From contig PVXE01000022.1 in NCBI GenBank assembly GCA_014444615.1, positions 1 to 60,809 on the forward strand: DNA of 60,809 bases, written 5' to 3'. The notes below the pieces were generated by a model, which saw nothing but the letters and a program-made list of their open reading frames with translations, had not been told where the DNA came from and ran no database searches. The first letter of the stretch is position 1. Each line of letters begins with the position of its first letter. The translations under genes were made by a program, and so were the position numbers. Shown in pieces: positions 25,584 to 33,506 of the stretch. The stretch comes from Tagaea sp. CACIAM 22H2. Its GTDB lineage: Bacteria > Pseudomonadota > Alphaproteobacteria > CACIAM-22H2.

Positions 25584-27986
25584 ATGGCAGAGGCGGTTCC
25601 GGCTTCGGCGCGCGCGGTTATCGTGGGCGGCGGCATTGCCGGTTGTTCGGTTGCGTATCATCTGGCGAAGCTCGGCTGGAAGGACATCGTCCTGGTCGAG
25701 CGCGCCCGTCTCACCGCCGGGACGACCTGGCACGCCGCGGGGTTGGTCGGCGCCATGCGCCCCAACCGCGCGCTGACGGCGATGAGCAAATACGGCATCG
25801 ATCTCTATTCGAAGCTGGAAGCGGAAACCGGCCAAGCGACCGGCTGGAAGAACTGCGGATCGGTCAATGTGGCCCGCACGCCCGAACGCGTCGTCGCGTT
25901 CAAGCGCCAAGTGGCGCTCGCCAAGGGTTTCGGCGTCGATATTCAGGAAATCAGCCCGGATGAAGCGGGCAAGCTGTGGCCGCTGATGCGCACCGACGAT
26001 TTGCAGGGCGCGATCTGGCTGCCGGGCGATGGCAAGGCGAATCCCGCCGATCTGTGCATGGCGTTGGCAAAGGGTGCCCGCCAAATGGGCGCCAAGCTGT
26101 TCGAAGGTGTCGCGGTCACGGGTTTCGAGCGCGCGAACGGCGCCATCGTCGCCGTGCAGACCGATCAGGGCCGGATCGCGGCCGACGTCGTCGTGCTTGC
26201 TTGTGGGCAATGGACGCGCCAAGTCGGCGAGCAGCTGGGTGTGGCGGTGCCGCTGCATTCGGCCGAACACTTTTACATCGTCACCAAGAAGATCGCGGGC
26301 GTGACGCCCAATCTGCCGGTGATGCGCGATCCCGACGGCTATATCTATTACAAAGAAGAAGTCGGCGGTTTGGTGATGGGCGGGTTCGAGCCCGTCGCCA
26401 AGCCCTGGGGCATGGACGGCGTGCCCGAGGATTTCGCCTTCCAGCTTCTGCCCGAGGATTGGGACCAGTTCCAAATCCTGATGGAGAACGCGCTCCACCG
26501 CACGCCGTGCCTGGAAACGGCCGAAGTCCGCCAATTACTGAACGGGCCCGAAAGCTTCACGCCCGACGGCAATTTCATCCTGGGCGAAGCGCCGGGCTTG
26601 CGCGGGCTTTACGTCTGCGCCGGGTTCAACTCGGCGGGCATCGCCAATGCGGGTGGCGCGGGGCGGTTGACCGCCGAATGGATCGCGGGCGGCGAGGCGC
26701 CGATGGATTTGGCGGATGTCGATATCCGCCGCTTCGCCGATTTCCAGGCGAATGGCCGCTTCTTGCGCGAGCGCACGGTCGAGAGCCTGGGCCTGCATTA
26801 CGTGATGCGCTGGCCGCGCATGGAATTGGAAAGTGCCCGGCCGCTGCGCCGCTCGCCGCTTTACGATCGCCTCGCCGCCAACGGGGCGCGCTTCGGTTCC
26901 AAAATGGGGTGGGAGCGCGCGAATTACTTTGCGCCGCTGGACGCGAAGATTCCTTACGCGTGGACGCCCAATTGGCTGCCCTATACGCGCAAGGAACAAG
27001 AAGCGGCGCGCAATGGCGTGGGCATCATCGATCAGGCGAGCTTCGCCAAGATCCTGGTTCAAGGCCGCGATGCGGCCGCCTATCTGCAACGCATCTGCGC
27101 CAACGACATCGACGTCACACCCGGCCGCTCGGTCTATACGGCGTTGCTGAACGAGCGCGGCGGCTTCGAAAGCGACGTGACGATCGCGCGGCTGGCGGAG
27201 GACAAGTTCCTCTATATCACCGGCTCGGCGCAGCTCACGCGCGATCTCGATTGGCTCGGCCGCCAGATCGGCGATCAATTCGTGACGTTGACCGACGCGA
27301 CGGTGACATGGACGACGCTGTCGCTGATCGGGCCGGGGGCGGAAGCCGCGTTGGCGAAGATCAGCCCGCGTTTGCCCAAGCTCGGCAATGGCGAAGTCCG
27401 CACGATCGACGTCGGCCTTGCGCGCGTGTTGGCGACCCCGATGAGCTATGTCGGGGCACCCGGCGTTGAAATGCTCGTCCCCACCGAATACGCCGCGGGC
27501 GTCTATGACGAACTCAAATCCGCCACGCAAGCGATCGTCGATATCGGCTATTACGCGCTCGACGCCATGCGCATCGAAGCGGGGCGGCGCGCTTTCGGAC
27601 CCGAATTGGGGCCGGACGAAACGCCGGTCGAGGCGGGCTTGTTGCACGCCGTTGCCTTCGACAAGCCGGGCGGGTTCCTGGGCCGCGAAGCCTTGCTCGC
27701 CAAGCGCGAGGCCGGCGTGGCCAAGCGGTTGTGCATGTTCGCCCTCGAGGATTCGGGCGATTGGTGCTGGGGCGGGGAAGGCATTCTGGCCAATGGCCGC
27801 CCGGCGGGCGAGATTTCCTCGGCCGGGTGGAGCACGGTGCTAGGCCGGTGCGTCGCCATGGGCTATGTCCGCGCAAAGGAGAATTTCGATCGCGCGACGA
27901 TGCTGTCGTGGAGTTACGAGGTCGATATCGCGGGCAAGATCGTCAAAGCGAAGGCGTTGCCCCGCGCGCCCTATCCGCCCAAATAA
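25584..27986 (+). CDS. FAD-dependent dimethylglycine/sarcosine dehydrogenase-like protein with GcvT domain
   Basis: 800 residues. The FAD-binding Rossmann motif [20 protein letters not shown] (about 12-31) is followed by the flavinylation-region signature [19 protein letters not shown]. The DAO oxidoreductase domain runs to about 370, then an FAO_M linker, then a GcvT-like tetrahydrofolate-binding domain (about 430-790) with [39 protein letters not shown] and [15 protein letters not shown]. This layout is that of dimethylglycine, sarcosine and related N-methyl amine dehydrogenases, which pass the one-carbon unit to tetrahydrofolate. Which amine is oxidised is unknown. A single gene, ended by the bidirectional terminator at 27999. 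Confidence 0.9.
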   Translation: MAEAVPASARAVIVGGGIAGCSVAYHLAKLGWKDIVLVERARLTAGTTWHAAGLVGAMRPNRALTAMSKYGIDLYSKLEAETGQATGWKNCGSVNVARTPERVVAFKRQVALAKGFGVDIQEISPDEAGKLWPLMRTDDLQGAIWLPGDGKANPADLCMALAKGARQMGAKLFEGVAVTGFERANGAIVAVQTDQGRIAADVVVLACGQWTRQVGEQLGVAVPLHSAEHFYIVTKKIAGVTPNLPVMRDPDGYIYYKEEVGGLVMGGFEPVAKPWGMDGVPEDFAFQLLPEDWDQFQILMENALHRTPCLETAEVRQLLNGPESFTPDGNFILGEAPGLRGLYVCAGFNSAGIANAGGAGRLTAEWIAGGEAPMDLADVDIRRFADFQANGRFLRERTVESLGLHYVMRWPRMELESARPLRRSPLYDRLAANGARFGSKMGWERANYFAPLDAKIPYAWTPNWLPYTRKEQEAARNGVGIIDQASFAKILVQGRDAAAYLQRICANDIDVTPGRSVYTALLNERGGFESDVTIARLAEDKFLYITGSAQLTRDLDWLGRQIGDQFVTLTDATVTWTTLSLIGPGAEAALAKISPRLPKLGNGEVRTIDVGLARVLATPMSYVGAPGVEMLVPTEYAAGVYDELKSATQAIVDIGYYALDAMRIEAGRRAFGPELGPDETPVEAGLLHAVAFDKPGGFLGREALLAKREAGVAKRLCMFALEDSGDWCWGGEGILANGRPAGEISSAGWSTVLGRCVAMGYVRAKENFDRATMLSWSYEVDIAGKIVKAKALPRAPYPPK

Positions 27987-27998
27987 GCCGGAAATGAA

Positions 27999-28026
27999 AA
28001 AGGCGGGTGCCGCGGCACCCGCCTTT
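27999..28026. terminator. Bidirectional rho-independent terminator
   Basis: AAAGGCGGGTGC and GCACCCGCCTTT form a 12-bp stem around a CGCG loop between two convergent genes. A-runs on the left and T's on the right allow it to work in both directions. The leading ATGAAAAAGGC is shared with the terminators at 31812 and 32423. Confidence 0.8.
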
Positions 28027-28049
28027 GATCTTTCGCGTCTCGCGTTCGC

Positions 28050-29276
28050 TTAGCGGACGAAGAGATGCACTTCGTTGGCTTGCGCCTGGTTCGACGTGGT
28101 CGAGGACAGCGTCACGCGCTGGGCGGGCAGGCCCATATCGGCGAGGCTGCGCATCACCGTTTCGGCCTGGCGGCGCGCGGTGGTGGCGGCCAGCGCCGCT
28201 TGGCTTTGACCGCCGCGCGAGGGCGCGACCGCGACGAGATCGAAATTCGCCGTCGGGCTGCGCTCCAGCGCGCGGCTGACGGCGGTGTAGAGCGCCTGCT
28301 CGTAAGCCGGGTTGGCGCGATCGAAGCGGATCACCATCAGCGGGCGGCGGCCGGCGGCGGCTTGCGCGGGGTTGCCGGCCTGCGGCGCGGCGCCGGGCGC
28401 CACACCCAGGATGGCCGGGCTGCCGTCGGGCGGCGACACGTTGGTGAAGGCGCGGTTGTTGAGGCCGGTGCCGAACAATTCGCCGTTGCGGATGGCGAGC
28501 GACAGCGCCGTCAGGTTCGAACGCTCGCGGCCGATATAGGTCGATTGGCGGCCGATATCCTCGTTGAGCTCGTTCAGCAGGCGGTCGATCGACACGACGG
28601 TGCGGTTCACCTCGTCCTCGACCGTCGCCAGCTGGCGATGATCGTCTTCGACGGCGCCCGACAGCGAATAGGCGGCGCGAGTCGAGTCGAGCAGGAAGGC
28701 AGCCATCGCCGCGTCGGCCGAAACCTGGCTCGACATCTGCGACATGCGGCCGATTTCGGCCGACATGCGGTCGAGCTCGGCGGCGGCGGTGTTCCACTGG
28801 CTTTGCAGGATGGGGTTGCCCGGCGTCGTGCCGACCTGAAGGCGCGCATTGATGCCCGCGACGGTCGAGAAATAACGCTGCGACGTGGAAATCGCGTCGC
28901 CGCGCATCTGCTGGATCGCGGCGGCGCGCTGCTGCACGGCACCCTGGAGATTCTGGACTTCGCCGCGCAATTGCTGCGCGCGCTGGCCGACGGCGGTGGA
29001 TTGGCCCGCCGGCAGGCGGCCCGTATCCGGCGTCGCCGCGATCGCGGCGGCACTGGTCGAGGTCATCGCGCGCTGCTCGGCGGCCGAGGGCGGAATTTCC
29101 TGGCGCACGATCGGGCCGTCGCTCGACCGGGCGGGTTCGGACCCGCCCATCGAGGGCCACAGCGCCTCGGTCATGTAGTTGCAGCCGCTGAGCCCCAAGG
29201 CGAGCGTGCCCACGGCAAGAAGGCGGGCACTGCGGCGACGCGTGGAGGTGGCGAGGGGCAGGCGCATAACGGTCAT
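28050..29276 (-). CDS. Predicted envelope lipoprotein with coiled-coil and OmpA-like-looking C-terminus
   Basis: 408 residues. Lipobox LALGLSGC puts the acylated Cys at residue 32 after an Arg-rich n-region and hydrophobic stretch. Residues about 65-260 are Gln/Ala/Arg-rich and likely coiled-coil (GQRAQQLRGEVQNLQGAVQQ). A proline/Ala linker leads to a C-terminal domain (about 310-408) with the strand-helix pattern PLMVIRFDRANPAYEQALY, FDLVAVAP, ARRQAETVMRSLADMGLP and a final NEVHLFVR strand, resembling OmpA/MotB-type peptidoglycan-binding folds. I am not sure of that assignment. Probably outer-membrane or periplasmic, with a structural role. Confidence 0.7.
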   Translation of the reverse strand: MTVMRLPLATSTRRRSARLLAVGTLALGLSGCNYMTEALWPSMGGSEPARSSDGPIVRQEIPPSAAEQRAMTSTSAAAIAATPDTGRLPAGQSTAVGQRAQQLRGEVQNLQGAVQQRAAAIQQMRGDAISTSQRYFSTVAGINARLQVGTTPGNPILQSQWNTAAAELDRMSAEIGRMSQMSSQVSADAAMAAFLLDSTRAAYSLSGAVEDDHRQLATVEDEVNRTVVSIDRLLNELNEDIGRQSTYIGRERSNLTALSLAIRNGELFGTGLNNRAFTNVSPPDGSPAILGVAPGAAPQAGNPAQAAAGRRPLMVIRFDRANPAYEQALYTAVSRALERSPTANFDLVAVAPSRGGQSQAALAATTARRQAETVMRSLADMGLPAQRVTLSSTTSNQAQANEVHLFVR

Positions 29277-29631
29277 GGCCGATATAATCGTTAGTTAGAT
29301 GCGATCCGCCACGCGTTGGAAGCGCCACGGAACCAGTTAAGCCTCCACGGCGCCTTGCGAACGCGATGCCATCAGATGAGGGCCGCTTCGTACGCAAACG
29401 CCGTTGCGCGGATTCTCAGGACCGGACATCCCAAGTCACCGGCGGGGGATCGTAACCAAGCGTCAAGACGCGCACAAGTTTGAATTTATAACGGTTTTCC
29501 ACAGGCTTGACCGCATTTCGGGCGGGATTTTGACGGCGGTCGCCGGACAGTCGTTTAGCGCTTGCGGTAGGGGGGCGAATCACCTAGTGTCCCGGCCCGT
29601 TTCCCAGGGGATACCCCGGCGAAACGACAGC
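29277..29631. other. Gene-free spacer before tRNA-Arg
   Basis: 355 bp without a credible protein gene. It holds the promoter region of the minus-strand lipoprotein gene and, on the right, the upstream region of tRNA-Arg. A DnaA-box-like TTTTCCACA occurs near 29495, but it is single and probably meaningless. Confidence 0.6.
29562..29590 (+). promoter_or_regulatory. Candidate tRNA-Arg promoter
   Basis: TTGCGG (29562-29567), a 17-bp spacer and TAGTGT (29585-29590), ending 41 bp before the mature tRNA 5' end. It has correct spacing but moderate matches to the sigma-70 consensus. Confidence 0.35.
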
Positions 29632-29708
29632 GCGGCCGTAGCTCAACTGGATAGAGCATCTGACTACGGATCAGAAGGTTAGGGGTTCGAATCCCTTCGG
29701 CCGCGCCA
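29632..29708 (+). tRNA. tRNA-Arg (anticodon ACG)
   Basis: 77 nt including encoded CCA. The acceptor stem GCGGCCG pairs with CGGCCGC, the D-arm is GCTC/GAGC, and the anticodon stem TCTGA/TCAGA encloses the loop CTACGGA (anticodon ACG, wobble A read as inosine). The T-arm AGGGG/CCCTT encloses TTCGAAT, followed by discriminator G and CCA at 29706-29708. It reads CGN arginine codons, abundant in this GC-rich genome. It marks the left edge of the accessory stretch up to about 32.5 kb. Confidence 0.97.
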
Positions 29709-29890
29709 TTTATCCCAAACACTTAGCCATCAATTCACGCGGCGCAAAGTCGTCGGTCGGGACTTTGTTTTGCGAAGTTGCCGGGCTTTGGCGGTATCGC
29801 CCGCGTGCAGCATTGGTTCAGCTAAGAGAACGACGTTGACCGCACCGGGGTGGTGCGATGAACCACAGATTCGTTTGCGGCGCGATCGGG

Positions 29891-30748
29891 CTAGGTGTTG
29901 GCGCTAGCATTGGCGGGCTTGCCGAGAAGTACGTCGGAAAAATCCATGATTGTCGCGCCAGCGTCGATGCTCCAATTCTTGATGATATCGGCTTTTCCCG
30001 AAATCAATTGATCGTAGGCGAGAATCGTCGGCGCGACTTCCGGGGTGCTGAGCGCGATCTGTCGAAGTGCGGTGAGCGTATTCGTGACCGAAAGCACTGC
30101 GCCGTGTGCCCAATCGGGCGTTGGATCGAGAGCGAGCCGATTGATGTTCGGTGCGACGGTAACAGTAACGGTGCCTTTTGGCAGAAAATCGCCAAGCTTC
30201 TGTATGCCGCGAAGAAAATCGTCGAGCGGCGTCAAGCTGTGGGCGTGGTGTTCCGCCAAGCGCTGCCGCAGTTCGGGCGACATAGTCACCAGCCGATATC
30301 TTTCGCCGTCGTGCTGCGCGGCAAAGGCGACGCGTAACGGGTCGAGTTTGTTTCTGGCGCAATTCCAAATCATGTCCAGCGTGATTACGAAGCCGGACAG
30401 CACGCCTTTTAGCCAGTAATCGAAAGCGGCGGCCGTGGCGTCGATTTCGGCTTGGCGGCGGCGGTCATCTTCGGCGGCGCGGCGTTCGCGTTCCTGTCGT
30501 TCGCGAAGGTGGATCCACAAGCCGACAAAAACCGCCAGCAACCCTGCGCTCCCGGTTCCGATCAAGTTCGCCAAGGCTTGCCAGGCGTCACCTTTGGGAA
30601 TGTCACCTGCCTGGGGTTCGACGGGCGCGACTCGATAGGCGTCGATCGTCGCCAACCCGAAATGCAGGACGATCAGTGCCGCGACCGTTGCGGCCAGCAC
30701 GATTGCGATCTGCGCGGCGAAGGGGAATTCTTTGCGAGGGTTCGTCAT
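29891..30748 (-). CDS. Hypothetical two-helix membrane protein
   Basis: 285 residues. Two membrane helices, about residues 11-32 (IAIVLAATVAALIVLHFGLA) and 55-76 (LIGTGSAGLLAVFVGLWIH), flank a short loop. A charged coiled-coil follows (LRERQERERRAAEDDRRRQ) and then a cytoplasmic domain of about 190 residues with no recognised family. The start ATG at 30748 (MTNPRKEFPF) precedes the first helix directly. The frame is open to 30919, but that part lies in the MarR control region. Base composition is visibly less GC-rich than in most neighbouring genes, and the gene lies 182 bp from a tRNA gene, so acquisition by transfer is plausible. Confidence 0.6.
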   Translation of the reverse strand: MTNPRKEFPFAAQIAIVLAATVAALIVLHFGLATIDAYRVAPVEPQAGDIPKGDAWQALANLIGTGSAGLLAVFVGLWIHLRERQERERRAAEDDRRRQAEIDATAAAFDYWLKGVLSGFVITLDMIWNCARNKLDPLRVAFAAQHDGERYRLVTMSPELRQRLAEHHAHSLTPLDDFLRGIQKLGDFLPKGTVTVTVAPNINRLALDPTPDWAHGAVLSVTNTLTALRQIALSTPEVAPTILAYDQLISGKADIIKNWSIDAGATIMDFSDVLLGKPANASANT

Positions 30749-30878
30749 GCGATGGATCGTAGCGGGACGACGCATTGTCGGCAATCGGGGGTCGTATGAC
30801 GCGAACGCGTCGGCTAGCCGCGTGAACCCGTGATCGACGGCGGCACGGTTCCGACCGTGTGACGGGGGTAACCGGAAT

Positions 30879-30922
30879 TGATTGACTAGGAAACCATCAA
30901 AATATAGTTTCCTAGTCAATCA
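30879..30922. promoter_or_regulatory. Perfect 16-bp palindromic operator before the MarR gene
   Basis: TGATTGACTAGGAAAC (30879-30894) and its exact reverse complement GTTTCCTAGTCAATCA (30907-30922) are separated by 12 AT-rich bases. It ends 11 bp before the MarR start codon. A TTGACT-like -35 lies in the left arm. The arrangement fits autoregulation by the MarR dimer; the divergent membrane-protein gene may also be controlled. Confidence 0.65.
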
Positions 30923-30933
30923 CTGGAGTCGCC

Positions 30934-31395
30934 ATGCCCAAACAGACCGCGATATCCGCTCTGGAAGACCATTACGGCTTCCATTTGCGCGTCGTTTCCA
31001 ACGCCGTGTCGCATGAATTCGCGCGCAAAGTGGCGGCGCGGGGGGTAACGGTCGCCGAATGGGCGTTCTTGCGCGTGCTCTACGATGCCGCACCCGCGGC
31101 GCCCTCCGCCCTCGCCGCGCGCATGGGCATGACCAAGGGCGCCATCACCAAACTCGCCCAGCGTTTGATCGCCAAGGACCTCGTCGCACGCGACGCCGAT
31201 CCCGGCGACGGCCGCGCGCAGTTCCTGGCGCTGACGGCGAAGGGCCGCGCAATCGTCCCCAAACTCGCGAAACTCGCCGACGCGAACGACGTGGCGTTTT
31301 TCGATGTGCTCGCCGCCGCCGAACGCGAAACGCTCGGCCGCATTTTGAAGAAACTGACCGATCGCCACGCGCTGAAGGGCGTGGCGGCGGATTGA
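30934..31395 (+). CDS. MarR-family transcriptional regulator
   Basis: 153 residues, typical length. The winged helix-turn-helix spans about residues 40-105, with TVAEWAFLRVLYDAAPAAPS, ALAARMGMTKGAITKLAQRL as recognition helix region and VARDADPGDGRAQFLALTAK as the wing containing the conserved Asp-Arg pair. Acts as a dimer on palindromic DNA, usually released by phenolic or oxidant ligands. Its likely operator is the palindrome at 30879-30922. It is followed after 12 bp by the DUF1398 gene, probably its co-transcribed target. Confidence 0.92.
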   Translation: MPKQTAISALEDHYGFHLRVVSNAVSHEFARKVAARGVTVAEWAFLRVLYDAAPAAPSALAARMGMTKGAITKLAQRLIAKDLVARDADPGDGRAQFLALTAKGRAIVPKLAKLADANDVAFFDVLAAAERETLGRILKKLTDRHALKGVAAD

Positions 31396-31407
31396 AGGAG
31401 AAGCGTC

Positions 31408-31809
31408 GTGGACGCGCAGAAGAAAGCCCTCGCCGAAAAATGCCTCGCCGCCGCCTACGACAAGTCGATGGCGTTTCCGCAAATCGTCGGCGCTTTGATC
31501 GGGGCGGGCTTCGACGGCTACGCGATCGATTATCGCGCCGGGACCGCGACCTATTATCTTCCCGATGGCGATTGCGCGACGGTGAAGCTGCCGCATGGCG
31601 GCGCGCCCGTCGCGGCCGCGTTCGACGCGGCGGGCGTGGCCGAGCAGATCAAATGGGCGCAGGCCAATCCGCCGGACTATTCCTACGCCGCGTTCTGCGC
31701 GAACGTTACGGCACGGGGCTGTGCGGGCTATCTCGTCTCGTTCCTCGGCAAGCGCGCGCTCTATTTCGGCCGCACGGGCGAAACGCATACCGAGCATTTC
31801 CCGCAATGA
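31408..31809 (+). CDS. DUF1398 family protein
   Basis: 133 residues with the DUF1398/YbcV-like pattern: an N-terminal helix, GFDGYAIDYRAGTATYYLPD, a central helix (VAEQIKWAQANPPDYSYAAF) and the end VTARGCAGYLVSFLGKRALY. No biochemical function is known for the family. The start is GTG 31408 with AAGGAG at 31395-31400 overlapping the MarR stop, so the two genes form one operon. Confidence 0.72.
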   Translation: MDAQKKALAEKCLAAAYDKSMAFPQIVGALIGAGFDGYAIDYRAGTATYYLPDGDCATVKLPHGGAPVAAAFDAAGVAEQIKWAQANPPDYSYAAFCANVTARGCAGYLVSFLGKRALYFGRTGETHTEHFPQ

Positions 31810-31811
31810 AA

Positions 31812-31841
31812 AAGGCCGGTGCGGGGTGCCGCACCGGCCTT
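31812..31841. terminator. Rho-independent terminator, copy A
   Basis: A 13-bp perfect stem AAGGCCGGTGCGG / CCGCACCGGCCTT with loop GGTG. The A-run lies on its left, so it has the best T-run for minus-strand transcription arriving from the AT-rich gene at 31856, but it can also end the MarR-DUF1398 transcript. Copy B at 32423 has the identical stem. Confidence 0.8.
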
Positions 31842-31855
31842 CGTCCGTGAATTAT

Positions 31856-32341
31856 TTAATGCATCAGAGTTCCCGTAAAGCTCATAAGAGCAATCACCGA
31901 AATCTCTGCGCGTAGCCATCTCCCTTGATCGTTCCCATATGTGATGATCAATGGATTGAGATGACTATCAAATTGCCATTCAATGCGATTCGCGTGGATT
32001 ACCTTGTTTGTGAAGTCCCTAAGCCAAAGGGGTTCTTCAGTCTGGTCTGCTTTTATGAGTCGTCCGAGTCTTGGAGCATTGTCCGCCTCTTGATTGGTGT
32101 GTCTTAGGTAGTCACTGATATGCTCGGCGTCATCGAGAATTCTTATTTGTGTTGCCATTTCGACCAATGCGCGATCGGCGCGTCGCTCAGCCATCGAATA
32201 AACACTCTTTCTTAGATACGCCCACTCGCCCTTAAAGTGCTGGTCTAGAGTCTCGACGATAGAGGGGCGGCTAAATGCGAAGGTAGCGATGATGGCGAGA
32301 TTGCGATGTATGAGCTTCGTAGTTTCTTCATTCGCAAGCAT
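31856..32341 (-). CDS. AT-rich orphan hypothetical protein
   Basis: 161 residues, not recognised. It looks largely helical and soluble (NEETTKLIHRNLAIIATFAF, RRADRALVEMATQIRILDDA, LRDFTNKVIHANRIEWQFD). The gene and its 75-bp AT-rich upstream region have a GC content near 45%, against about 66% around it, and use codons rare in neighbours. These are strong signs of recent transfer. It is bracketed by terminators A and B with identical stems. The HANRIEWQ-type sequence recalls HEPN or abortive-infection-like small proteins, but I do not claim this. Confidence 0.65.
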   Translation of the reverse strand: MLANEETTKLIHRNLAIIATFAFSRPSIVETLDQHFKGEWAYLRKSVYSMAERRADRALVEMATQIRILDDAEHISDYLRHTNQEADNAPRLGRLIKADQTEEPLWLRDFTNKVIHANRIEWQFDSHLNPLIITYGNDQGRWLRAEISVIALMSFTGTLMH

Positions 32342-32422
32342 TCTTGCCTCCGCGTTCCAATGAATATAGTTGTAAAAATATTATAAATATAAAAGTTATC
32401 AATAAATATTTTCCCAATGAAA

Positions 32423-32452
32423 AAGGCCGGTGCGGTCGCCCGCACCGGCCTT
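32423..32452. terminator. Rho-independent terminator, copy B
   Basis: Stem AAGGCCGGTGCGG / CCGCACCGGCCTT identical to copy A, loop TCGC, preceded by the same CAATGAAAA. On the minus strand it ends with a T-run 27 bp after the tctC stop, so it terminates the tctBAC transcript. Confidence 0.85.
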
Positions 32453-32478
32453 CGTCTTGAAGCGCGAAAGCGAAGCGA

Positions 32479-33438
32479 TCAGCGCGCGGCGCGGATCGTC
32501 TTGCCCCAACGGTCGACTTCCGCCGCGACGAACGTGCCGAGCCACGCGGAGGTGCGCTCGTTGCCTTCGGGCAGCACGCCGCCCAGATCGAGCAGGCGCT
32601 TGCGCGAGTTGGCGTCGTCCAGCGCCTTCGACAGCGCGTCGTTCAGCCTGGCGACGATCGGGGCGGGCGTGCCCTTGGGCGCGAACAGCGCGTTCCAGGC
32701 GCTGACCTCGTATTCCGGCATGCCGGCTTCCTTGGTCGTCGGCACGTCGGGCAGCGCGGGCGATCGCGTCGGCGTGGCGATCGCGTAGGCGCGAATGGCG
32801 CCCGCCTGGATCTGCGTGACCAGGTTGACGATCTGGTCGCACGCGTAATCGACCTTGCCGCCGACGAGGTCGTTCAGCACCGGGCCCGTGCCCGTGTAGG
32901 GAACGCGCGTCGGCTTCGTGCCGAGCTGCACATGCAGCAGCGTGCAGGTCGTGTGCGAGACCGAGCCCACGCCCGCATTGGCTTCGTTGAGCTTGTCCTG
33001 GCCCGCCTTCAGACGGTCGGCAAACTCCTTCAGGTTCGACGCCGGGAAGTCTTTGCGCGCGACGATCACGATCGGCGTGCCGGCGGCCATGCCGATCGGC
33101 TCGAAGTCCGTGACCGGGTTGTAACGGATGTTGGGATAAAGGGCCGGGGCGGCGCCATGCGTGCCCATATGGCCCATCATGATCGTGTAGCCGTCGTTGA
33201 CGGCTTCCTTGCCGCGCGTGATGCCGGTCGTACCGCCCGCACCGGCGATGTTTTCGATCACCAGCTGCTGGCCCAGCGTCTTCGACATGCTTTCGCCGAC
33301 AATGCGCGCGATCACGTCGGTCGGGCCGCCGGCGGCGAAGGGCACGATCACGGTGATCGGCTTGGTCGGATATTGCTGGGCCGACGCAGCACCGGCCATC
33401 AAGGCCAGGGCGGCGGCGAATGCGAGAGCTTTCTTCAT
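32479..33438 (-). CDS. tctC: Tripartite tricarboxylate transporter substrate-binding protein (Bug family)
   Basis: 319-residue periplasmic receptor. The Sec signal peptide MKKALAFAAALALMAGAASA is followed by QQYPTKPITVIVPFAAGGPT, the Bug-family start, then VIENIAGAGGTTG and the conserved C-terminal RSPALPDVPTTKEAGMPEYE. The family binds carboxylates such as citrate or dicarboxylates; the ligand here is unknown. The ATG at 33438 has a strong GAAGGAGG site. The frame stays open far upstream inside tctA, but this is a shadow. Gene order is tctB-tctA-tctC rather than the classical CBA. A small hairpin (33467-33496) in the 68-bp gap after tctA may allow extra tctC message. Confidence 0.93.
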   Translation of the reverse strand: MKKALAFAAALALMAGAASAQQYPTKPITVIVPFAAGGPTDVIARIVGESMSKTLGQQLVIENIAGAGGTTGITRGKEAVNDGYTIMMGHMGTHGAAPALYPNIRYNPVTDFEPIGMAAGTPIVIVARKDFPASNLKEFADRLKAGQDKLNEANAGVGSVSHTTCTLLHVQLGTKPTRVPYTGTGPVLNDLVGGKVDYACDQIVNLVTQIQAGAIRAYAIATPTRSPALPDVPTTKEAGMPEYEVSAWNALFAPKGTPAPIVARLNDALSKALDDANSRKRLLDLGGVLPEGNERTSAWLGTFVAAEVDRWGKTIRAAR

Positions 33439-33506
33439 CTGCTTTTCCTCCTTCGATTGTCGAAACGGGCGCGGAATTGTCCGGGGGGACGCGCCCGGCC
33501 TTGACG

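Noticed and set aside
29632..32452. Search for an attachment-site duplication of the tRNA-Arg 3' end
   Set aside because: No second copy of the T-arm/acceptor sequence was seen downstream and there is no integrase gene.
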